DNA from: Argentina anserina
Taxonomy: Eukaryota; Streptophyta; Magnoliopsida; Rosales; Rosaceae
Direction: 5' to 3'
Assembly: GCF_933775445.1 (NCBI RefSeq)
Contig: NC_065876.1
Span: forward strand, 9,548,001 to 9,612,000
Length of the DNA stretch: 64,000 bases
Below are positions 24,025 through 36,929 of this stretch, in pieces (position 1 is the first letter of the stretch; each line of letters opens with the position of its first letter). Below the pieces are notes generated by a model that saw only the letters and a program-made list of their open reading frames with translations, was not told where the DNA came from and did no database searches. A program made the translations under genes and the position numbers.

Positions 24025-26020
24025 CAGGGTGGGATATAAGAGCTAATCCCTCAAATGCAATAAAAGACAAGAGTTAATATATACATAAATAAACCAATGA
24101 ATAAGTTAATGTAGATATTATCTTTTTTAAGTCTTTAACTCCAATGTTTAAAATTGAAATATAATAAATTATATTAAAATTGAATCTCCAAATTGAAGAA
24201 ACTCAATAAGACAAATTGCAAGAGTGAAAGAGAGTGAGATTCAAGGAGAGAGAAAGAGTGAAAAATTTGTTAATCCGTTATTATTTCATCATGATGACAA
24301 GAGAAATTGAGAGTTCTTTTATGTAAAATCATTAATACATTTTTTTATTACTAATGTATAAATTGGAACTCTAGAAGTCCTGCTATATATATAATATATA
24401 GTAGAAGATTTATTTATTTTTCCAAAATGTGGGTGGACTTGAGCTATCTTACTATACACCTAGGTCCACCCCTGAGGAGGTCCGTATGTATATATACGCC
24501 GAGAATCCATCAAGATATATTTATATATTTCGGCAATTCAGCCGATTATACTACATATTCTGCAGCTCAACCAAATTGGCCCGGTAGTTCAGAGTGCGCA
24601 TACTTTGGACTTGACATGTAAACTTCAACCACCCTATTGATGCGTAGTGCGTTGCATAACCGTCTGATAGTAAGAGATGGTGATAAGGGCGATTACAAAT
24701 TTACAATGTAGATGAAATGGTTTTACTAGACAAGGAATCGATGATGTGGATCAAATGGCTGACAGAGGAGTGGGCTGATAGTAAGAGACATCAAATGGCT
24801 AACAGAGGAATCAAGTGTACTATGATCGAACGCATGAATTACAGTACGTGTTGCAGGTGCCTAAGCATGAAGAATAATTCCGCAGGTTTATCCTTGAAGG
24901 CAATGAACAGCAAGAAACCAAGTAAAGAGTGTCAAAATTGAGTTGCACCAGATTTTGTGGCGCTCTGCCACGAGTCCTCCACCTCACCTCTTTTTTCGGG
25001 TGGTCGGTCCGATCAGACTTGGTCACGTATTTGAAATTAGTTGTGGTGCACCTTCGTCACTGAAAGGGTAGAAAACGCGGGGACCAAATTAGAAGCAAGG
25101 CTCGATCAGCATCAGCAGAGCTAGCTCGAATCCTACTTCAGATCTCCCATATCAAAGGATATATCATACGGGACCAAGAAACCACTAACCAATTTGCTTT
25201 GCGTGGAGAAAAGGAATGTATGCATGCAACTCTCTCAAATATGATTCATGATGATAGCGCATGTTGTATGGTAATTTAGGTCTTGTTCCACCACGATGCT
25301 TTGTTGTTTTATGTCTTTATGTCTATACCAAAGCCTAATTCTCTTGTTGGTGTTTCGTGTCTTCTTTGTTATGTTTCTATTTGGTAGAAGGAGATGATAG
25401 CTAGTAGGGTTACAAAAGGTTTTGGTTTGCTTGTAATGGTCGATGTTAGTTATCTGCACAATCAGACAGGTGATACAATCATTAATCCAGATCCGATCAT
25501 CTACATAAGTTGGCGAGCTGTACTACTAGTAGTGTGCACCAAGCGTTTGTTCAGATAGTAGCGTATCCATGTTGCTCTCGTTTCATATAGTTAAGTTGAG
25601 GACGATCTAGAGCTCATGTCAGTTCAATTTGCATACTTACATATGTAATAGTATAGCATACGACGTGCTTAAATGAGCTTATTAATTAGTTCATTCCAAC
25701 GTTTCACCGTTCAAAATATATATTGTTAACTTCTTTAGTGCATACGTTCTTTTCTGTATTTAGTACTTACTTCCGGTTCAAATATTGTACGCGTTGTGAT
25801 GAAGCAGATCAATTATGGCACATTTCAATTCACTGTCTATATCAACATCGCTTGCAGCAGATGTATCAAATAATTAAACCTGAAATTCCTACTTCCGTTT
25901 GTCCATTTCATCAACATGAAAGTTATTAATTAGGACGTTGTGAAACTAATATAGCACTGCAAAATTTAACCTCAAACTTTGCTGGCCTCGATCACACAAA
26001 CATATATATATATATATATA
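24025..26020. other. Intergenic, no gene seen
   Basis: AT-rich DNA containing only short frames without recognisable domains. Nothing else was supported. Confidence 0.4.
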
Positions 26021-26021
26021 C

Positions 26022-26409
26022 ACAGAGTACATATCCTGAGTGAAGATTCATTCTGAAATTACAGAGTGAAGTTCCAATTTTAGCACACTTTTCAGTCAAA
26101 TTTTTTCACCATAAGCAATTTAATACTTATGATGTTATTTAAGATTATCTTTACAAAGTTTCATCCAATTTGACAATGGTTTAAGCTTTCAAAATTGAGA
26201 TTTACACGAACGGTTCACGTTGAACAGTTTTAATTCATTCATTGATTTAATCAAATTTCAATACCTTAACGATGTCCGAATTAGATAAAATTTTGTAGAG
26301 ATGATCTTGAATAGCATACCTAAATATTGAATTATATGGTGAAAAAATTTGACTGAAAAATGTGCTAAAATTGGAACTTCACTCTGTAATTTCAGAGTTA
26401 ATAGGAACT
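26022..26409. mobile_element. MITE with long terminal inverted repeats
   Basis: The segment starting at 26,053 (CTGAAATTACAGAGTGAAGT) is repeated in inverted orientation ending at 26,395. The match runs for about 60 bases with almost no mismatch, through TTTTCAGTCAAATTTTTTCACCA. Weaker similarity extends outward to flanking (TA)n tracts on both sides. There is no coding capacity. The TA-rich flanks would suit TA-targeting elements, but the exact target duplication is hidden by the microsatellites. Confidence 0.75.
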
Positions 26410-26960
26410 GTATATATATATATATATATATTTCAGTATATTTTCGTAAATATTAAAATTTTAATTATATTTTAGAAGCAAATAAAATAATAATAATAAA
26501 AGACTACAAAAATATAATTTTTATAATGATTTATAGTTGTTAGATTAATAAGATTATGCTTATTTTTCATTTAAAATGACATTTAATAATTATTTAATTG
26601 CTGACAGTGCATATCACATAAAATTATGACTCTGAATCTGACATCATATTATAGCGCTCTAGTAGTACCCATTAATATATTTGAGTCTCACAAGTTGTTA
26701 GCTGCAAGAAGACAAGACTAAAACTAGTAATAATTTTCAATTAGTTTGCCATGACATTCAATGAATCAATGAACATTATTTGGAAACTCTTCTAAAGGTG
26801 AGGAAGATAATGTTGATCTTTATATCAATTCACAATATGTAATAAATTACCCCTCTATTACTATATCTTAAGACAAAAAAAAATATCAAAATCACTTTCA
26901 TGAATTTGGACCATTATGGCGATTTTACGCAAAATGATCATCACCCCGGTTCAACTTACA

Positions 26961-27479
26961 CTAAAAGCGACGGCTACCATTCCTCCTCCGCCGTTGACAA
27001 TAGTCCGCTGCAGCAATTCTCATCTGCACCTTCTCAAATTCCGAAGCCTCACATGGTATAACGATCCGACCCGGATGGTTGAACCCGTAAACCTTCTCAG
27101 CCTCCTTCAACAACTCACCAAAAAGCGGGTGATTGAAGTATATAACAGGCACCAAGTACCTCTGCGTATCGTCGTCGGACTCCCCTACGTACACCGCCAT
27201 ATGACCCTTCGGAACAACCACCGGTTTGGCTTCCTCCGGAGCCTGTCCGACCCGCATGTAACCCGAGTGAGGAAAAGACAGCTGCTTGGCTCCACGACGA
27301 AGAGACCTTGCCAAGGTGAAGAACTTGGAAATGGGGTTGTACTTTCTCACCGTAGCTGGTTCCAGCCTATGGTGCCGGGCAGCCTCCCTTCTGGGTCGGA
27401 CTATCCATTTGAAGATCTTAGCCAGCTTGCGTATTCTTAGCCTGAAACCTCTGCTCTTCCTCATTCTGTAGGAGTTCAT
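26961..27479 (-). CDS. SAUR-family auxin-responsive protein (SAUR36-like)
   Basis: A single-exon minus-strand frame. From the Met at 27479 it gives 172 residues, beginning MNSYRMRKSRGF; an alternative Met (MRK) lies at 27464. The SAUR core is clear: VVVPKGHMAVYVGE, RYLVPVIYFNHPLFGELLKEAEKVYGFNHPGRIVIPC, then FEKVQMRIAA. The basic N-terminal stretch RGFRLRIRKLAKIFKWIVRPRR and the length resemble the SAUR36/SAG201 group. In these proteins the SAUR core generally inhibits PP2C-D phosphatases, activating plasma-membrane H+-ATPases and cell expansion. The frame stays open upstream to 27,689, but that would add ~70 residues unlike the family, so the MNSY start is preferred. A TATA run lies about 250 bases upstream. 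Confidence 0.9.
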   Translation of the reverse strand: MNSYRMRKSRGFRLRIRKLAKIFKWIVRPRREAARHHRLEPATVRKYNPISKFFTLARSLRRGAKQLSFPHSGYMRVGQAPEEAKPVVVPKGHMAVYVGESDDDTQRYLVPVIYFNHPLFGELLKEAEKVYGFNHPGRIVIPCEASEFEKVQMRIAAADYCQRRRRNGSRRF

Positions 27480-27727
27480 GATCGGAAAAGTAACCAACTC
27501 TGAACTGGGTTGTGCGTCTAGAACGATGAAGATATCATACAACTCTGTACTGGAGTAGTCTCTGTCGGTTATGAGTTTTATAGTAGTGAGGTGTTTATAG
27601 TGGCGTTGGTGGTGGGATTCTTGGAATATATGGTTCCTTTGGGAAATCAGAGAATTGTTGTGTATACGATGAAATAGTGGTCGGTACACGGTACAGAATG
27701 TTGGAGCGTATGGGAAGAAATTGAAGC

Positions 27728-27739
27728 TATATATATATA
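27728..27739 (-). promoter_or_regulatory. Probable TATA box of the SAUR gene
   Basis: TATATATATATA lies about 250 bases upstream of the preferred SAUR start. A long (GA)n run follows directly upstream. Confidence 0.45.
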
Positions 27740-27761
27740 GCAGAAAAAAGGGGAGAATAAT

Positions 27762-27764
<3 letters not shown>

Positions 27765-27825
<61 letters not shown>
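27765..27825. repeat. (GA)n microsatellite upstream of SAUR
   Basis: An uninterrupted GA dinucleotide run of about 61 bases. GA/CT tracts are bound by BBR/BPC (GAGA-binding) factors in plants. It sits just upstream of the TATA run, so it may be part of the promoter. Confidence 0.9.
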
Positions 27826-27827
<2 letters not shown>

Positions 27828-27900
27828 ATTAGGTACTTAATTGTTATTAATTGGTACTTTGATAAACATTGGTACTTTGATAAACGTACGGATGTATCCA

Positions 27901-28324
27901 AGAGCATCTCTAACATATTATGCATTTTGAAAAAAAAAATTTGGAGAAAAATTGTAAATTTTCACTCCAACAGTTTCTCTATCTCATTCTTCAAAATAGA
28001 AAAAGAGATGAAAGATGAGAGATAATTCTCCATATTTACAGGATTTGGCAAAAAAAATTGCATAACCAAATATTAAATGTTACACTTTCTCCAACAATTT
28101 AAACTTAGATTATAACCAATCAAAAATATGAATAATTTATTGTAAGCTAACAATATAAGAATATGTAATAATTAATGATAAAATTAAATATATGTTTTTA
28201 TTGTAATAAATGAGAAATCTACAAAATAAGAAAATTATTGGATTTTGAGCATGAAAATTTTGGAGATTTTGAAATTTATTTCTCTATTTTGGAGAAAATA
28301 TGGAGAAGTTGTTGGAGATACTCT
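27901..28324. mobile_element. MITE with GAGCATCTCYAACA-type ends
   Basis: The left end AGAGCATCTCTAACA at 27,901 is mirrored at the right end by TGTTGGAGATACTCT, ending at 28,324. Further inverted similarity (TTTGGAGAAAA, AATTTCTCTATTTT) continues inside. About 424 bases, AT-rich and non-coding. This end motif is common in small plant DNA transposons. No clear target duplication was found. Confidence 0.6.
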
Positions 28325-30017
28325 AATGGAACTCTTTGCTTGTACTATTTATCTTATATACAAACTGATTTAGCAAGACCGTACAATCAAACATCATTGG
28401 TTAGTATGTTGGAGTGAATCAAACGCTACTCGATCTCTTATCTCTATCTAATAGTTGATCAAAACTTTCTCATCTTTTATGTACTTAGCAAGTGAGCAAA
28501 AGTGCAAACCAACACGTTTTTTTTTTTCATTTAGCAGTCAATTGATCCTAATCAAAACTAAATAATTAACTAATTTTACTTTTTAATTATGATCAATGTT
28601 AAAAAAACACAATTTCAAATATTCAAAAAACAACTATTCCAATCACGAGCGACATGATATTCATGAGAATTGAGTATTAACAAAACTAGAAGTAAAATTA
28701 GATAATAGATTCGGCCATTAGGGTACATGATAGGAAACTATAGAGGTCTACCGTATATGTAGTGAATATTATGGAACTGTCTATTAGACATTTGGTTGAC
28801 TATGGATCAGTTCCAACTCAGGAATTTACAACGTATCACAATAACAGTAATTGTATCGGATCAACTTTAATCGTGATTAGGATTGACACAATTCACACAA
28901 ATGAAAGCTGTCCGTATGAAGAAATGTCTAAATCCCAAGTTGAAGAGTCGCTTTAATCAATCTTCTAAAAAGCCTCGAGGGTCCATTTTGATGGACGTTT
29001 TATAAATTGCTAGTGCCAAGTCGCACTCTGTTTTTTTTTTGTTAGAATGCAAGTCGCACTCTGTTGAGCCGATTGTAATTTGTAAATTAGTAATAAACTA
29101 TTAGTCATAGTTGGTAATTTAGAATAGTACGTACGTAGCATGCATAAAATGTAAAGCCGGTCCTGAGAGATTTGAAGCCCAGTGCGGAAAAAAAATAGGC
29201 CCGTATACAAATTTTTGTTAAGTCGCACTCTGTTGGGCCGATTGTAATTTATAATGGGTATTCTTCGTAATAAAATGAGAAGATCAAAAATTTAAGAGAG
29301 AATAAGATGAAAGAATGAAAAGATAAATGAGGTTTTCTTGGAATAAGGTAATTGTGAAGACAAAAAAAAACGAGGAGAAGTAGATTGATCAATAAATGTC
29401 AAATAAACTTTATTGTTGTGGTTTTACTTTTAAAAATATATTAAATTTAATTATTAATAAATATGCTAAAAATAGAATTTTGGCCTTGGGCAGTGCATGT
29501 GCACTGGCTGCACTCCCCAAGAACCGTTCATGATAAAATGCAATAATTATCGTGAAATTATCTCCTACCATCTTCGACACTGACCTCAATAGTTCTCTTT
29601 ATATTTGTTCAAAATTCCTGATCGCGCTTACATTTCCATTAGTAGAGATTTTTTTTGAATATTTCGTTTTTGGATCAAACCATTTCTTTTTTAGAATCAA
29701 GACCTTATCCACAAGAGATCATACTTACAAATGGTATACGCGCGTACGTAAGTACGTTCTTAATTGTAGCAGAGGCAGAGGAAACATAAAACCAAGTGTT
29801 GTGATCACCTCTTGTTCTTTTTCTTTTGGAACGATTTGTTTTTCTTATTCTCTTGATCTTCGAAGACGGAAAGCAATATTCTGGCGCTTGATCGAAGAAG
29901 ATCAGCCACATATATTCGTGGTCCTTCAGAAGATTATTTGTAATGACAAATGTTTTCCTCGTTTGAAAAATAATTTAGTCATGGCCGAGTCAAAAACCAG
30001 TTTAAGTCAAACTCAAG
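28325..30017. other. Intergenic with short direct repeats
   Basis: The motif AAGTCGCACTCTGTT occurs three times (about 29,018, 29,051 and 29,220). Two of the copies continue as GRGCCGATTGTAATTT. This may be debris of a small repeat element. No gene is supported. Confidence 0.4.
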
Positions 30018-31562
30018 CTTTTACTCACCTTGTAATCTTAAGCGTAATTCCATAATTCTGAATGTAATTCCCTTTTCTTAAATTATCGATCACCTTGAAA
30101 AGATAAGAAAAGAATTTAGAATCGTTACGTAAACCTTAAATGCCGAAACAGTAATAATATGTTACTATTCACGTATTTACTATTCACGTATTTCTGTACA
30201 AATACACATCAATTACGTATACATACTGTTTATGTATTTATGTACGTATGAATACTATTTAAATATAAATATTGTCTCAGTAAATAATAATTATTTATTT
30301 ACCTTTCTGAAATTACTTTTTACATTTACTGAAAGTAATTTACATTTACATTTACCGTACATAAAATAAATTTACATTTACAATACGTAAATCACTTTTT
30401 TACATTCACCGTTGTAAAAATAAATGTTTACAAATTACTGTTTGAAAATACTATTCACGCGCCGCCGTACGTGGGGTACACGCGCCACCTTAGGCAGAAC
30501 GCGCGTGGCGCTCACGCGCCACTCACTGTGGCAGTGCGTGGGGCCCATGCGCCGAGCCTAAGGCCGGCGAGTAGCACGCCACCGCCGCCCCCAAACCCTT
30601 CACTTCCTCCCCTCTTCCTCCCCACGGCATCACGCCGCCTCCTACCCCCACCACGCACCGACACGCGCCGCCTAAGGCGGCGGTAACCTCCCTCTCTCTA
30701 CCTCCTCTGATCTTCCTCAAATCAAGCCAAAATCCAACAACAATCACACACAATTCATCAATTACATCAAACTATACCTTGATTGAAGGTACAAACTCCG
30801 ATTTAGCACCGGAGAAGCTTGGATCGCCGGCGATGCTCTATCCCTCGGGATGAACTTGAATCGATGCGATTTGGCCCCCAATCTGATGGCAGAGGGTACC
30901 AAGGGTGAGGATCGGCATCGAGGTGCTCTCCTCCGAGCCCTTGCGTCGCCGGAGATGGTGGTTCGAGCGGCGGTGAGTTGCAAAAGCTTGATATCCTCGG
31001 AAGAACTTCGGTGTGGCGAACCGCGGCTTGTCGTGTCCAAGGGTGGCTGAAGGAGGTCGCGCGACGCCTTTGGGATGAGTGGTGAGACTCACGGCGGCCG
31101 GTGAGGTTAGATCGCCGGTGGGGCAGTGAGGGAGGGAGAGAGAGAGAGAGCGAACTCGGGGAGAGAGAGAGGATGGAGGCGCGGGTGAGAGGAGAGAAAA
31201 GGGTTTCCAAAAATGGAAACCATACTTCAGAACAATTTCCTTTTATACCCCTTTCTAAATCGGAAATTAACTTCCGTCGTTAATAACTTTCACGTACGAC
31301 GTCCGATTCAAACGCGTGACGCGTCCCCGAACTCGTATCGACAACCTCTACGACTTTCGTGAAGGAAGTTTTCACAAACGTTCGACGGAGTAAAAGTCGA
31401 TATTCACGTCGCGGAAACGTAACGTTTTTCTAAATAAACGTTCCGAGAACGTTTCCGTTCTTGTTTCGTAATGTCGCAAACAACCAATTTCGTTTAAATG
31501 AATTCCACAACTTTATAAAATTAAATCAAACCAAAAATCGTTCCGAAAAATCAGGTTATTAC
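30018..31562 (+). mobile_element. Truncated LTR related to the solo LTR at 51.5-54.2 kb
   Basis: From TTTTACTCACCTTGTAAT to TCAGGTTATTACA, this region is collinear with about 52,830-54,199. Shared blocks include AAATGCCGAAACAGTAATAAT, the CACGTA-rich AT tract, a GC-rich gene-like block with (GA) tracts, and GACGTCCGATT...AACGCGT followed by CGAACTCGTATCGAC. The first ~1.3 kb of the LTR is missing. The GC-rich part gives several open frames on both strands (30,471-31,210), but none resembles a known protein. Divergence is high, so the copy is old. Confidence 0.7.
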
Positions 31563-34500
31563 AATGTTCGTATATAAAAAAAATTACAATATGTTAGATC
31601 AAAAGACAAAGAATCTAAAGTTATGAGCTGGACTGTCCTAATTGTAAGCAATTAACAAGTGTTGTTCAGAAAGAACGATCCTATTACTCCCTGTTAGTTT
31701 TTCTATTCGTCCATGTTTATTATTAGTTTAACCGTACGTAGTTATATACATCCATATAACATGTTATGAACTCCAGCTGTACGATTATACACAACGAAAG
31801 CTACAAATATTATCAATCAGGCCTGTATGAGTCAATTAATCTGCTTACATACATATCGTACTTTATACTCCACTCCAGGTTTGAAATTTACTTAATTTCT
31901 GCACGTATGGAGTACGAAATTTGTGACGGCAACATGCATGCTTCATTTTTTGTCTGGGAAAAAAACAGTAAACAAGTCGTTGAGAAAGGGAAAGTTCCCA
32001 ACAAGATCATTTTTTTGTTTGTTTATAACTTTCCCCATTTGATCTGACTTTTATTTTTGCAATATTGAAGATAGACACAATTAGCTAGATCGTGTTTTTA
32101 AACTCCTAATATATATAAGGCACGTTTACTTACTTATAATAGTATTTACCCGGAATAGAAGACGAAATAAATGAGAGACAAAATGAAATTATGTATGGAG
32201 ATTTTCAATTCCCTTGATACATATTTAGTTACGATAGATGTTGTTTACATATCATAAAGAATTGGAATAAAAACTACTTTGATTACTAAAAACCCTTAAT
32301 CATTTAACACGAGTATAACGATATATACTTTCAAGTGAATTATAGGATTTGTCTTTGAATTAAAAATTATGTTTCTTTTTTTATGGTATACTAATATATG
32401 GAGGAAAATATAACTAAAGATATACATCATGATGTATACCATTTAAATTAAACTATGTAATATTTTGGGCATTAAAAGTTAATATATGATTGGGTAATTT
32501 TGGATTATTGAAATTATATGAGGATATTTTAGACATAAAAAGTTGATTCATGATGTTTCAATCTCAAACCCACCTCCCATTTCAGATTTTCAAATTGGAG
32601 TTGTTAAGGATTTAATTCCAGACGAGGAGGTGAGACTCATTCATATTAAATTTCATCATGTTTAAGTAAACATTGACATTCTCTCAACCCGGAAACGTGC
32701 CCATAATGTCAAGAGTACAGTTACTTATTAGCTACTTGATAAGTTTCCTTTCCGAACACTTGCCCCTTAAAACTGGTTTTACCACTACAGTATTCTATTG
32801 ATCAATATACCCCTCATGCAAAAGCTTAAAGAGCACAAAAGCCAAATGAGAACGAAATCAGAACAACAAGAGAAATTAAGTTCAAAAAAATTGGGGATAC
32901 CAACACAGATTTATGGTATACATCCTGAATCAAAGATCGAGTTTCTCAATATGTTTCTCATTCCTAAATAGTAAAATTGAATGAGCTAACAAGTAAGGTT
33001 TAGCGTTTATGCATCTTCAAGATTTTGATTAATCAACTTATCAAGATGATCGATCATCTAAACAAACATGACCAGCAAATACTTAGCATCTTCATCGACT
33101 AGCTAATATTTTGATTGCTAATTTATCAATATGTTGGGGAACCTACTGCCTAATCTAATCAGATTATGAGGTTCAATACTGTGTACTCAGTTAAGACAAA
33201 TTTATAGGTATAAAAAATTAAGGCCAGTAGGTGGTGTTGTTATAGGTGAAGTGCAGCTGAACAGTATGTGCGTCACGGCAGGTCGGCGCTCGGCTGCAAC
33301 TACTTTGGAATTTGGATATTGGGTGTGAGATTGAAAGACAAATTAGTTTGATACGTAGTACTTTCTGGGGACAATGATCGATCTACAAGATCATGCACAA
33401 GAATAACCTTTAATATATGAATTCTGTTCGTAGAAGCTCTATTTTGATGTAACAAAACAGACTTGGGGAGTTCAGTTTATTGAAGTCACATATAACTGAT
33501 ATAAGTATATGCATATATACATGTTTCGATTAACTGTATCTTTTTAAACTAAAATTTCTCTTTTTATAATTTTTTTGGAATCGCTCGTTTATAGAAATAA
33601 AATTACCAAGTATATGCGTGTACGTGTATGTATGGACATAAGATCGTCTTGAATTACCTTGATGTATGCCGTACTTCACTTTTTTTCTTCGTCATCTTTG
33701 TATTTTAGTTTGAAAATACTAAGGAGCAAAGCTGTTACCAAACTCTAAAATGTAAGTAACTTTGGCCTTAGATATACTACTAATCAAATGGCATGGTCCA
33801 AAAAATGTTCAACAAACTAAATAGCTAGGGTATGACAAATACAGCGATCGAATTAGTGGCTAACCTTATCGATCAAACCTTTGTAAAGAAAAGAAAATTC
33901 TATGAAAAAGTTCTGAATATATAGTACCATGATCCAAAATGTTATAGAAACAAAATACACCAAAAGAACACAACCAATTTAAACAAACAAGTAAAAGGTT
34001 ATTAGATAATTAAGGTAAGACATTAACTTAAGTTAGTGGACTAAAATATGGAGTTGCTCAGTGTGTTTGATGGTGAAAATACCGATGAATACTAACAAAA
34101 TTGATTGGATGAGAGACAAATAGGATAGTCACACCCGGAACCACCATTTATGGTCAAGATATGCAATAATAATCGCCATAGTCTCAAGTTAGTAAACAAG
34201 TAAAGCAACTGATACGGGATCCGACACATCGACCACACCAACACACGACTATAAGGCTAAGGCTAGGGATAATAGTAAATGACAAATGAAGTATACGACT
34301 TTTAAATATTGAACAACCACCGAGTGTGCAATTTACTTTGAGGAGTACATAGAAGACGATCAGTGTGTCATACTATGTAGCTGCCAACATATTTTTCACC
34401 ATGTATACCTCGGTCACTCATTAGCCAAGTCCACCCGTTGTCTCATTTGTTGCGCTACGATATCCGATGTAAAGTAAAAGTTGAAAACATTCTCTTTTAT

Positions 34501-34840
34501 ATAAAAACTAGCATGACGTAAACGTTCTCATTTGTAATTAATACTTTTACTGTCTTTTATGTGATCTTAGATGTATATTTCTCAGTACTTTTTTTTTTGT
34601 CAAAAGAAAAAAGTTAGTGGACTAAAGTTTATCATGCCTTATATGTCTAATGTCTTTAATACCTTTTAGTGATGGATGAGATGTTATATGCTTTATCATG
34701 TGCTTGTTGAACTAGAAAAAGATCAGATATAGACATATAGAGTGAGGATATAATTTGGCATATCCTTTAATTTGTATTGGCAAAAAGGAAAAAGAACAGG
34801 AAAGAAGGATATGTATAATGTATATCTCTAACTATAAGAT
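31563..34840. other. Intergenic, no gene seen
   Basis: AT-rich sequence with short frames only. I found no coding similarity and no clear terminal or tandem repeats in these 3.3 kb. Confidence 0.45.
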
Positions 34841-35455
34841 AGGGATGATTCATGCTGGGATGATTCACAAGCGAAGATAATTCTTCACTTACTTCTGTTC
34901 CCACGGCAAAGGAGATTCTTATGGCAGTGAAAGCAATGGATCCAGATAGTGCTCCAGGTTCAGACGGATTCAATGGACTTTTTTTTTTGTTTCATGCTGG
35001 GACATAGTGCGAGATGATGTGATTAGTGTTGTCCGCTATTTTTTTTTACTCAAGGTGATCTGACAAATTCCTTCAACTCTGGGTTAATTATTTTGATTCC
35101 AAAAGTTGATCATGCTGATTCTATTAAGCAATTTCGTCCGATTGCTCTTGCCAATTTTACTTTCAAGATTATCCCAAAGATTCTTGCTCTCAGGCTTGCT
35201 TCCATCGCTTCTTGGATTATATCTTCTCATCAACGTGCTTTTGTTCTGGGGCGAAGTATGTCTGACTGCATTTTGACAACTTCTGAGTGTTATAATCTTT
35301 TGGATTCAAAATGTTACGGTGGCAATGTGGCAATAAAAGTAGACATCACTAAAGCCTTTGATACTCTCTCTTGGAAATTTTTGTTAGAGGTTCTTAAAAC
35401 CTTTGGTTTTCACCAGAAGTTTGTTTTATGGGTACAGGCTCTACTTCGTTCTGCT

Positions 35456-35458
<3 letters not shown>

Positions 35459-35489
<31 letters not shown>
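35459..35489 (+). repeat. (CT)n expansion inside the LINE reverse transcriptase frame
   Basis: A 31-base CT run interrupts the reverse transcriptase frame, just upstream of the GVRQGD motif, and adds a Leu-Ser repeat. The expansion occurred after the LINE inserted, as the motif before and after is family-typical. Confidence 0.85.
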
Positions 35490-35492
<3 letters not shown>

Positions 35493-35673
35493 AAATGGTA
35501 GATCAGTGGGTTATTTCTCTTGCAGTAGAGGGGTGAGGCAAGGTGATCTGTTGTCTCATCTACTCTTTTGTTTAGCTAAGGCAAGGTGATCTGTTGTCTC
35601 ATCTACTCTTTTGTTTAGCTAAGGAGGTCCTTAGCGGTGGTCTTTATGAGATGGTGGGTTTGGGGAAGCTGAA

Positions 35674-36025
35674 TGTCACGTCCTTATTTTGGGAGTGTCA
35701 ATCGTGGGTGTCGTTGGTTAAAAGAACATCATGCATATGTGGGATTTGCTCCAAGATTCAATGTGTGGGAGATATATGGCTGCTCCTTCCGAGGGGTTCA
35801 GGCATGCCGACCCGGTTAAATTTGGAGAGCTTGTCGCTAGTCGAGGACTTAACGTCAAAGAGGCGAGTTGGCCGCCCTACACACAGGTAGGGGTCTGGAG
35901 TCGATCCCCTGATGAGCCCAAGGTATGGCGAAACCAGTGTATTGCCCCATTAGATAAGGCTGGCTCCATGGGGATGGAGCGCCGTATGGACAAAGTGTGG
36001 CAGCCGAATGGCTAGGTTCGTGACA
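35674..36025. mobile_element. 352-bp insertion with TGTCACG...CGTGACA ends in the LINE
   Basis: The ends are perfect 7-base inverted repeats and a 4-base duplication TGAA flanks them (35670-35673 and 36026-36029). Removing the insertion and one TGAA restores the LINE frame reading GKLKLISSPWGTQ, which proves the boundaries. TG...CA ends with a 4-5 base duplication fit a small solo LTR or a miniature LTR (TRIM-like) element. The open frame inside (35,731-36,015) resembles no protein I know. Confidence 0.75.
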
Positions 36026-36169
36026 TGAAGCTCATTTCTTCTCCGTGGGGTACACAGGCTCCTTCGCATGTCATGATTACAAATGATGTCATTATTTTCT
36101 GCGAGGAGACAAGCAACCTAAAGTGAGTTATGGGGTTTCTTGAGGAGTATGGTAATGCTTCAAGGCAGG

Positions 36170-36929
36170 GAGAGTGTATTCAATGCTTCAACGGTGTGCA
36201 AACACCAGCAACACGTGCCTAGCACATAACTCTTTAAAAATCTTCTCTGTTAGTCTATGTTTGTCTCTGTCCAAAAAAAAGATAAAAACAACAATCAAAT
36301 CTGGAATGAGCTTGAATAATTTCAATTTCAGATTTGGTCTTTGGCCACCACTGCAAGCCACCGGCAACGATTTTTAACAAATCTTTGCTCATCCCGCCAT
36401 GCCACCAGAGAGCCATCACAAAAACTGTTGAACATATCTAAAATCAGAATAGCTCGTCACTATTATCTCTGCCACCACAACACCTTTCAAACGAACAACC
36501 CGTTGAGTACCCTCCGATTGTCTTTGGACGCCGCTATAGCCATTGAGGATCCGACCCGATCCAAATTGATTCCATGGTCTCACAAAACTTGATGCAGTGT
36601 TGCCTCATCTTGATAGCAGTTCAACACATCCATCTCCTATTCTTTCCTCGGGGCCCTCACCAATCTGGCCACACGCTGCAAGGGCCACACGGCCAAAGAC
36701 CAATATTGTAGAGAAAAGACCCGTGAGGGTGAAAAACTGGGTTTTAGGTTTTATTAGTCAACAATTTGTTGACTGTTAATTAAGGATACTGATGGCACAC
36801 AAAAAAACAAATCGAATGACTAAGAATTAATGTTATTTGTCCTCATAAATAAAGAGTTGAGATTACCTTGATATGAGTAAAATATTTGACGATAGCTGCA
36901 CACCGTGGTGCATACAATCCGTTTCCCAG
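36170..36929. mobile_element. 760-bp unclassified insertion in the LINE
   Basis: LINE sequence stops after GCTTCAAGGCAGG and resumes at GGCAGGTTATTAATAAGTCC. The GGCAGG present on both sides (36164-36169 and 36930-36935) is a 6-base duplication of the target. The ends show no convincing inverted repeat. An internal A-run follows CTATGTTTGTCTCTGTCC near 36,270-36,278. The class is unknown. Confidence 0.6.

Noticed and set aside
26961..27689. 242-residue SAUR frame with upstream start
   Set aside because: The extra ~70 residues are unlike any SAUR N-terminus and cover the probable leader; the MNSYRMRK start gives the normal family length.
35731..36015. 94-residue frame
   Set aside because: Entirely inside the 352-bp TGTCACG...CGTGACA insertion and without similarity to a known protein.
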